Source of the DNA: Shimia sp040225985
Lineage (GTDB): Bacteria > Pseudomonadota > Alphaproteobacteria > Rhodobacterales > Rhodobacteraceae
Assembly (NCBI RefSeq): GCF_040225985.1
Contig: NZ_JBBPEU010000004.1
Coordinates: forward strand, 62,001 to 126,000
Direction: 5' to 3'
DNA length: 64,000 nt
This document shows positions 59,242 to 64,000 of this stretch, piece after piece (position 1 is the stretch's first letter; the number at the start of each line of letters is the position of its first letter). The notes beneath the pieces are model-generated. The model was not told the DNA's origin and ran no database searches. It saw only the letters and a list, made by a program, of their open reading frames with translations. A program made the translations under genes and the position numbers.

Positions 59242-60735
59242 TTACAGGTCCATCAGCAGGCGACGGGGATCTTCCAGCGCCTCTTTCACGCGGACGAGGA
59301 AGGTCACGGCGCCTTTGCCGTCTACGATGCGGTGGTCATAGGACAGGGCCAGGTACATCATCGGGCGGATCTTGATTTCGCCGTTGATGACCATCGGGCG
59401 GTCCTGGATCTTGTGCATGCCGAGGATGCCCGACTGCGGGGGGTTCAGGATCGGCGAGGACATCAGCGAACCGTAGACACCACCGTTCGAGATGGTGAAA
59501 GTGCCGCCCTGCATTTCTGCCATGGACAGTTTGCCATCACGGGCGCGGCGGCCTTTTTCAGCAATCGCGCCTTCGATTTCCGCGAACGACATCTTGTCGG
59601 CGTCACGGATGACCGGCACAACCAGACCCTGCGGGGTGCCGGCGGCGATGCCCATGTGGACATAGTTCTTGTACACGATGTCGGTGCCGTCGATTTCCGC
59701 GTTCACTTCGGGCACTTCTTTCAGGGCATGACAGCACGCCTTGGTGAAGAAGGACATAAAGCCCAGACGGACGCCGTGTTTCTTTTCGAACTGGTCCTTG
59801 TAGGTTTTGCGCAGCGCCATGCACTCGGTCATGTCCACCTCGTTATAGGTGGTCAAGATCGCGGCGGTGTTTTGCGCGTCTTTCAGGCGCTTGGCGATGG
59901 TCTGGCGCAGGCGGGTCATTTTCACGCGCTCTTCGCGCACGGCGTCTTCGGCGACCGATGGGGTGCGCGGTGCGGCGGCCGGGGCCGGAGCAGGCGTGGC
60001 AGCGGGGGCCAGAGCGGCCTTGAGCACGTCTTCCTTCATGATGCGACCATCGCGGCCCGAGCCCTGCACATTGGCCGCGTCGATGCCTTTTTCCGCCATC
60101 AGTTTGTTGGCCGACGGGGCGTTTTCAACGTCTTTGCCACCAGCGGCAGGCGCGGCAGCCGGGGCTGCGGCGGGCGCTGCGGCAACCGCACCCGAGGACG
60201 AGATCACGGCCAGCTTGGCGGTGGCGTCCACTGTGTCGCCTTCATTGGCGACGATTTCGGCCAGAACACCAGCGGCGGGCGCGGGCACTTCGACCGAAAC
60301 CTTGTCGGTTTCCAGTTCGCAGAGCATTTCGTCCTGCGCAACGGTATCACCCACGGCTTTGAACCAGGTCGAAACCGTGGCTTCCGAGACCGATTCACCC
60401 AGGCTGGGCACCATCACGTCGATGCTGTCACCGCCTTCTGCGGGGGCTGCAGCAGGTGCGGCTTCGGCGGCAGGGGCTGCCGGGGCAGCCTCGGCACCGT
60501 CACCGGCCACGATGGTGGCCAGCAGGGCATCTACACCCACGGTGTCGCCTTCTGCGGCGACGATTTCGCCCATGACGCCAGCGGCCGGGGCCGGTACTTC
60601 GACGGTCACCTTGTCGGTTTCCAGCTCGCACAGCATTTCGTCTGCGGCAACGGCATCGCCGGGTTTCTTGAACCAGGTCGCTACGGTGGCTTCGGTGACG
60701 CTCTCACCAAGGGTCGGGACGCGAACTTCGGTCAT
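59242..60735 (-). CDS. odhB: Dihydrolipoyllysine-residue succinyltransferase (E2), two lipoyl domains
   Basis: E2 core of the 2-oxoglutarate dehydrogenase complex. The 497-residue protein has two tandem lipoyl domains (about 2-77 and 103-180), each with the lipoyl-Lys in ELETDKV, joined by Ala/Pro-rich linkers, then an E1/E3-binding domain (APSANKLMAEKGID) and the catalytic domain ending with SYDHRIVDGKGAV (catalytic His). Two lipoyl domains are seen in many Rhodobacterales; E. coli has one. It starts three bases after sucA. Confidence 0.95.
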   Translation of the reverse strand: MTEVRVPTLGESVTEATVATWFKKPGDAVAADEMLCELETDKVTVEVPAPAAGVMGEIVAAEGDTVGVDALLATIVAGDGAEAAPAAPAAEAAPAAAPAEGGDSIDVMVPSLGESVSEATVSTWFKAVGDTVAQDEMLCELETDKVSVEVPAPAAGVLAEIVANEGDTVDATAKLAVISSSGAVAAAPAAAPAAAPAAGGKDVENAPSANKLMAEKGIDAANVQGSGRDGRIMKEDVLKAALAPAATPAPAPAAAPRTPSVAEDAVREERVKMTRLRQTIAKRLKDAQNTAAILTTYNEVDMTECMALRKTYKDQFEKKHGVRLGFMSFFTKACCHALKEVPEVNAEIDGTDIVYKNYVHMGIAAGTPQGLVVPVIRDADKMSFAEIEGAIAEKGRRARDGKLSMAEMQGGTFTISNGGVYGSLMSSPILNPPQSGILGMHKIQDRPMVINGEIKIRPMMYLALSYDHRIVDGKGAVTFLVRVKEALEDPRRLLMDL

Positions 60736-60738
60736 GGC

Positions 60739-63699
60739 TTAGTTTCCTTCCATGGTCAGCGCGGCATTCACCAGCGCCTCTTGTTGTGCTTTGTGTTGGC
60801 TTGCCAGACCGGTTGCAGGCGAGGCCGAAGCGGGGCGGCCTGCGTAAACCGGACGGGTGTGTTTGGCTTTGATGCGGGTCAGGGCCCACTCGATATTGGG
60901 TTCGATGAACGACCATGCGCCCTGGTTCTTGGGCTCTTCCTGGCACCAGACCATCTCGGCCCCTTTGAAGCGATCCAGCTCTTTGATGAGCGAATGCGCC
61001 GGGAACGGATAGTATTGCTCGACGCGCAGAAGATAGATGTCGTCGATCCCGCGCTTGTCGCGTTCTTCCAGCAGGTCGAAATAGACCTTGCCGGAACACA
61101 TGACGACGCGCTTGATGTCCTTGTCCGCCTTCAGCTTGGTGTCGGAATGGCCCTTCTCGGCGTCATCCCACAGCACGCGGTGGAACGAAGACCCGTTGGT
61201 AAAGTCCTCGGCATCCGAAATGCAGAGCTTGTGACGCAGCAGCGATTTCGGCGTCATCAGGATCAGCGGCTTACGGAAGCTGCGATGGATCTGGCGGCGC
61301 AGGATGTGGAAATAGTTCGCCGGGGTCGAGCAGTTCGCCACGATCCAGTTGTCCCCACCGCACATCTGCAAGAAGCGTTCCAGGCGGGCCGACGAGTGTT
61401 CGGGGCCCTGGCCCTCGAAACCGTGCGGCAGCAGAACCACGAGGCCCGACATCCGCAGCCATTTCGATTCACCTGAGCTGATGAACTGGTCGAACATGAT
61501 CTGCGCGCCGTTGGCAAAATCGCCGAACTGGGCTTCCCACAGGGTCAGCGCGTTCGGTTCGGCCAGCGAGTAGCCATATTCAAAGCCCAGTACCGCGTAT
61601 TCCGACAGGGCCGAGTCGATGACTTCGTACTGGGCCTGACCGGCGCGGATGTTGTTCAGCGGGTAATAGCGTTCTTCGGTGTTCTGGTTCACGATGCCAG
61701 AATGACGCTGCGAGAAGGTGCCGCGCGTGGCGTCCTGACCGGCAAGACGGACCGGATAGCCTTCGCTTAGCAGCGATCCAAAGGCCAGCGCCTCGGCGGT
61801 GGCCCAGTCAAAGCCCTTACCGCTTTCGAACATCTTGGTCTTGGCATCCAGAAGGCGCCCCACGGTTTTGTGGATCGGGAACCCTTCGGGCACGGTGCAA
61901 AGCGATTTGCCGACTTCTTTCAGGGTCTCGTCCTTGATCGAGGTCTGGCCACGCTGATAGTCGCCGTCTTCACGATCCAGACCCGACCAGCGCCCGTCCA
62001 GCCAGTCGGCCTTGTTGGGTTTGTATTCCTTGCCAGCTTCGAACTCGTCGTTCAGTTGGGCCTGGAACGCGGCCTTCATGTCTTCGATTTCGCCTTCGGG
62101 GATCAGGCCGTCCTTGACCAGACGCTCGGTATAAAGCGACAGCGTGGTCTTGTGTCCTTTGATCTTCTTGTACATCACCGGGTTGGTGAACATCGGCTCG
62201 TCGCCTTCGTTGTGACCGAAGCGGCGATAGCAGAAGATATCCAGAACCACGTCCTTGTGGAACTTCTGGCGGAACTCAGTGGCCACCTTGGCGGCGTGCA
62301 CCACGGCCTCGGGGTCGTCCCCGTTCACGTGGAAGATCGGCGCCTCGACGACCAGCGCGTTGTCCGTCGGATAGGGGGACGAGCGCGAGAAATGCGGCGC
62401 GGTGGTAAAGCCGATCTGGTTGTTCACGACGATATGCATGGTGCCGCCGGTTTTGTGACCGCGCAGACCCGACAGGGCGAAACACTCGGCCACGACACCC
62501 TGACCGGCAAAGGCCGCGTCGCCGTGCAGCAGCACTGGCAGAACCTGATGGCGGTCATGGTCGTTCAGCTGATCCTGCTTGGCGCGGACCTTGCCCAGAA
62601 CAACCGGGTTCACAGCCTCGAGGTGCGAGGGGTTCGCGGTCAGCGACAGGTGCACGGTGTTGCCGTCAAATTCGCGGTCCGACGACGCGCCGAGGTGATA
62701 TTTCACGTCGCCCGATCCGTCCACGTCCTCGGGCTTGAACGAGCCGCCCTGGAATTCGTTGAAGATCGCGCGATAGGGCTTCTGCATCACGTTGGCCAGA
62801 ACCGACAGGCGGCCACGGTGGGGCATGCCGATAACGATTTCCTTAAGGCCAAGGTTGCCGCCGCGCTTGATGATCTGCTCCATCGCAGGGATGAGGCTTT
62901 CGCCGCCGTCCAGACCAAACCGCTTGGTGCCCATGTATTTGACGTGCAGGAACTTTTCGAAACCTTCGGCCTCGACCAGCTTGTTCAGGATTGCCTTGCG
63001 GCCTTCGCGGGTGAACTGGATTTCCTTGCCAAAGCCCTCGATCCGCTCTTTCAGCCAGCTGGCTTCTTCGGGGTTCGAGATGTGCATGTATTGCAGCGCG
63101 AAGGTGCCGCAATAGGTGCGCTTTACGATATCGACGATCTGGCGCATGGTGGCGATGTCGAGGCCCAGAACCTTGTCGATGAAAATCGGACGGTCCATGT
63201 CGGCATCGGTAAAGCCATAGGATTTCGGGTCCAGCTCGGGGTGCGGAGTTTGGTCACGCATCCCCAGCGGATCAAGATCGGCCACCAGGTGCCCACGAAT
63301 ACGATAGGCCCGGATCAGCATCAGCGCGCGGATCGAGTCCAGCACGGCCTGGCGGACCTGCGCGTCGGTGACTTCCACACCTTTTTCTGCGGCTTTCGCC
63401 TTGATCTTGTCGCCTGCGGCCTTGGCTTCAACGGGTTCGGCCCATTCGCCGGTCAGCGCGCCGGTCAGGTCGTCATTGGGTTGCGGCGGCCAGTCGGCGC
63501 GCAGCCACGAGGGGCCTTGTGCTTCGGCTTTGACATCCAGTTCGGCATCGCCCAGCTGGCGGAAGAAATCCTGCCACGCTTCGTCAACCGCATTGGGGTC
63601 GGATGCATAGCGGGCGTACATCTGTTCGAGATATTCCGCATTGTGCCCCTGCATGAAGGACGAGGCGTGGAAAATGTCGTTCGGAGATTGGTCGTTCAT
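60739..63699 (-). CDS. sucA: 2-oxoglutarate dehydrogenase E1
   Basis: Thiamine-diphosphate-dependent decarboxylase that oxidises 2-oxoglutarate in the TCA cycle. The 986-residue E1 has the family opening (SSFMQGHNAEYLEQMYARY), IGMPHRGRLSVLANV, HGDAAFAGQGVVAEC and VVNNQIGFTT around the cofactor and metal, and HGFEGQGPEHSSARLERFL in the C-terminal half. It leads odhB and lpd in one operon. Its ATG overlaps the stop of the upstream sulfotransferase-like gene. Confidence 0.96.
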   Translation of the reverse strand: MNDQSPNDIFHASSFMQGHNAEYLEQMYARYASDPNAVDEAWQDFFRQLGDAELDVKAEAQGPSWLRADWPPQPNDDLTGALTGEWAEPVEAKAAGDKIKAKAAEKGVEVTDAQVRQAVLDSIRALMLIRAYRIRGHLVADLDPLGMRDQTPHPELDPKSYGFTDADMDRPIFIDKVLGLDIATMRQIVDIVKRTYCGTFALQYMHISNPEEASWLKERIEGFGKEIQFTREGRKAILNKLVEAEGFEKFLHVKYMGTKRFGLDGGESLIPAMEQIIKRGGNLGLKEIVIGMPHRGRLSVLANVMQKPYRAIFNEFQGGSFKPEDVDGSGDVKYHLGASSDREFDGNTVHLSLTANPSHLEAVNPVVLGKVRAKQDQLNDHDRHQVLPVLLHGDAAFAGQGVVAECFALSGLRGHKTGGTMHIVVNNQIGFTTAPHFSRSSPYPTDNALVVEAPIFHVNGDDPEAVVHAAKVATEFRQKFHKDVVLDIFCYRRFGHNEGDEPMFTNPVMYKKIKGHKTTLSLYTERLVKDGLIPEGEIEDMKAAFQAQLNDEFEAGKEYKPNKADWLDGRWSGLDREDGDYQRGQTSIKDETLKEVGKSLCTVPEGFPIHKTVGRLLDAKTKMFESGKGFDWATAEALAFGSLLSEGYPVRLAGQDATRGTFSQRHSGIVNQNTEERYYPLNNIRAGQAQYEVIDSALSEYAVLGFEYGYSLAEPNALTLWEAQFGDFANGAQIMFDQFISSGESKWLRMSGLVVLLPHGFEGQGPEHSSARLERFLQMCGGDNWIVANCSTPANYFHILRRQIHRSFRKPLILMTPKSLLRHKLCISDAEDFTNGSSFHRVLWDDAEKGHSDTKLKADKDIKRVVMCSGKVYFDLLEERDKRGIDDIYLLRVEQYYPFPAHSLIKELDRFKGAEMVWCQEEPKNQGAWSFIEPNIEWALTRIKAKHTRPVYAGRPASASPATGLASQHKAQQEALVNAALTMEGN

Positions 63700-64000
63700 T
63701 GGACAGACTCTTCGGTTGGAAGCGGGGCTGAGGTTGCAGCGCCAGAGCCATCTGCACCGGAAGACCGGAGCGGATAGCCGAAACGTGTGTAATCCTCGGC
63801 ATAGGTTTCCTCGATCAGCGCGAGGAATTCGGGAGACAGGCCATCGGCGGGGTCACGGCGTTTGCCAGTGCTGCCTTTGGCCCGTGCGTTGTGTGTCTTG
63901 ACCGTGCGGGGGCCGTTCGGGGCGCCTTCGATCGCGTCAAGATAGTCGACGACACCGTCCAGACCGTCCTCAAGCCGGAACACGCGGGCGTCGGGCGGGA
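63696..64000 (-). CDS. Probable sulfotransferase family protein, C-terminal part
   Basis: The frame enters from the right edge, so about 100 C-terminal residues are visible (PPDARVFRLEDGLDGVVDYL through LSPEFLALIEETYAEDYTRF and a Gly/Ser/Ala-rich tail). The RVFRLEDG segment and the ending ETYAEDYTRFGYP resemble the final helices of PAPS-dependent sulfotransferases (family 2), but the PAPS-binding loop is outside the window. Its stop overlaps the sucA start (ATGA), implying co-transcription. Confidence 0.6.
   Translation of the reverse strand, partial: PPDARVFRLEDGLDGVVDYLDAIEGAPNGPRTVKTHNARAKGSTGKRRDPADGLSPEFLALIEETYAEDYTRFGYPLRSSGADGSGAATSAPLPTEESVQ

Noticed and set aside
59167..61476. A 769-codon open frame on the plus strand opposite odhB and sucA
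   Set aside because: Antisense to well-conserved E2 and E1 genes; the translation is Gly/His/Arg-rich with no recognisable domain.
1..64000. tRNA or rRNA genes, integrases, transposases and phage genes
   Set aside because: I looked through the gaps and reading frames and saw no cloverleaf, rRNA stretch or mobility gene; the gaps are short and explained by terminators, operators or repeats.

Overview
The window is a GC-rich, densely packed chromosomal segment from an alphaproteobacterium, most likely a marine member of the Rhodobacteraceae (Roseobacter group). That placement is an inference from gene content: a 44-residue aa3-type cytochrome oxidase subunit IV, a DUF6173 protein, a TIGR02302/DUF4175 protein, ETF-ubiquinone oxidoreductase, PHA genes phaA/phaB, an odhB with two lipoyl domains, and many ATGA or TGATG stop/start overlaps. 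I see no rRNA, tRNA, CRISPR array, insertion sequence or prophage. No gene-free stretch exceeds 300 bases.

Layout. 1-8.1 kb: the start of a secreted protein, then uracil-DNA glycosylase, a metallophosphoesterase and moaB, an RND efflux pair whose permease carries two extra C-terminal membrane helices, and a DsbD-alpha-like periplasmic protein. 8.2-15 kb: YqgE, a Sua5-type threonylcarbamoyl-AMP synthase, an acyl-CoA dehydrogenase/metallo-beta-lactamase/DUF6173 operon, and a P450 divergent from a MarR regulator across two matching palindromes. 15-20.3 kb: oxidase subunit IV, a lipoprotein with a possible permuted NlpC/P60 layout, an AzlCD exporter, and the molybdenum-enzyme maturation set fdhD-mobA-mobB-moeA. 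20.4-23.9 kb: a membrane protein, greA and ETF-QO. 24-27.2 kb: two tandem paralogous RTX proteins. 27.4-34.5 kb: TPR protein, ispE, polyprenyl diphosphate synthase, DUF2007, tRNA methyltransferase-like, DUF465, LysR-EamA, and a 56-residue protein with its own strong terminator.

34.8-44.1 kb: class III aminotransferase, DcaP-like porin, phaB and phaA, an EAL phosphodiesterase, tag, a sterol-desaturase-family protein, and a Rieske oxygenase with a small partner. 44.1-50.3 kb: a TlpA thioredoxin divergent from argH, four tiny lipoproteins, several small membrane proteins or lipoproteins, a TetR regulator with paired operators, and lysA. 50.3-57.3 kb: the envelope set TIGR02302, zinc-ribbon protein, ftsE-ftsX, a PlsC acyltransferase and a PPOX flavoprotein. 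57.3-64 kb: the 2-oxoglutarate dehydrogenase operon sucA-odhB-(89-aa protein)-lpd behind the 3' end of a probable sulfotransferase.

Most of the window is housekeeping. The less explained parts are the RTX pair, the Cys-tailed lipoproteins after argH, a dispersed DNA element found in three convergent gene gaps, the paired operators for MarR and TetR (each pair 35 bp apart), the 14-helix RND pump, and the 34.3 kb microprotein.
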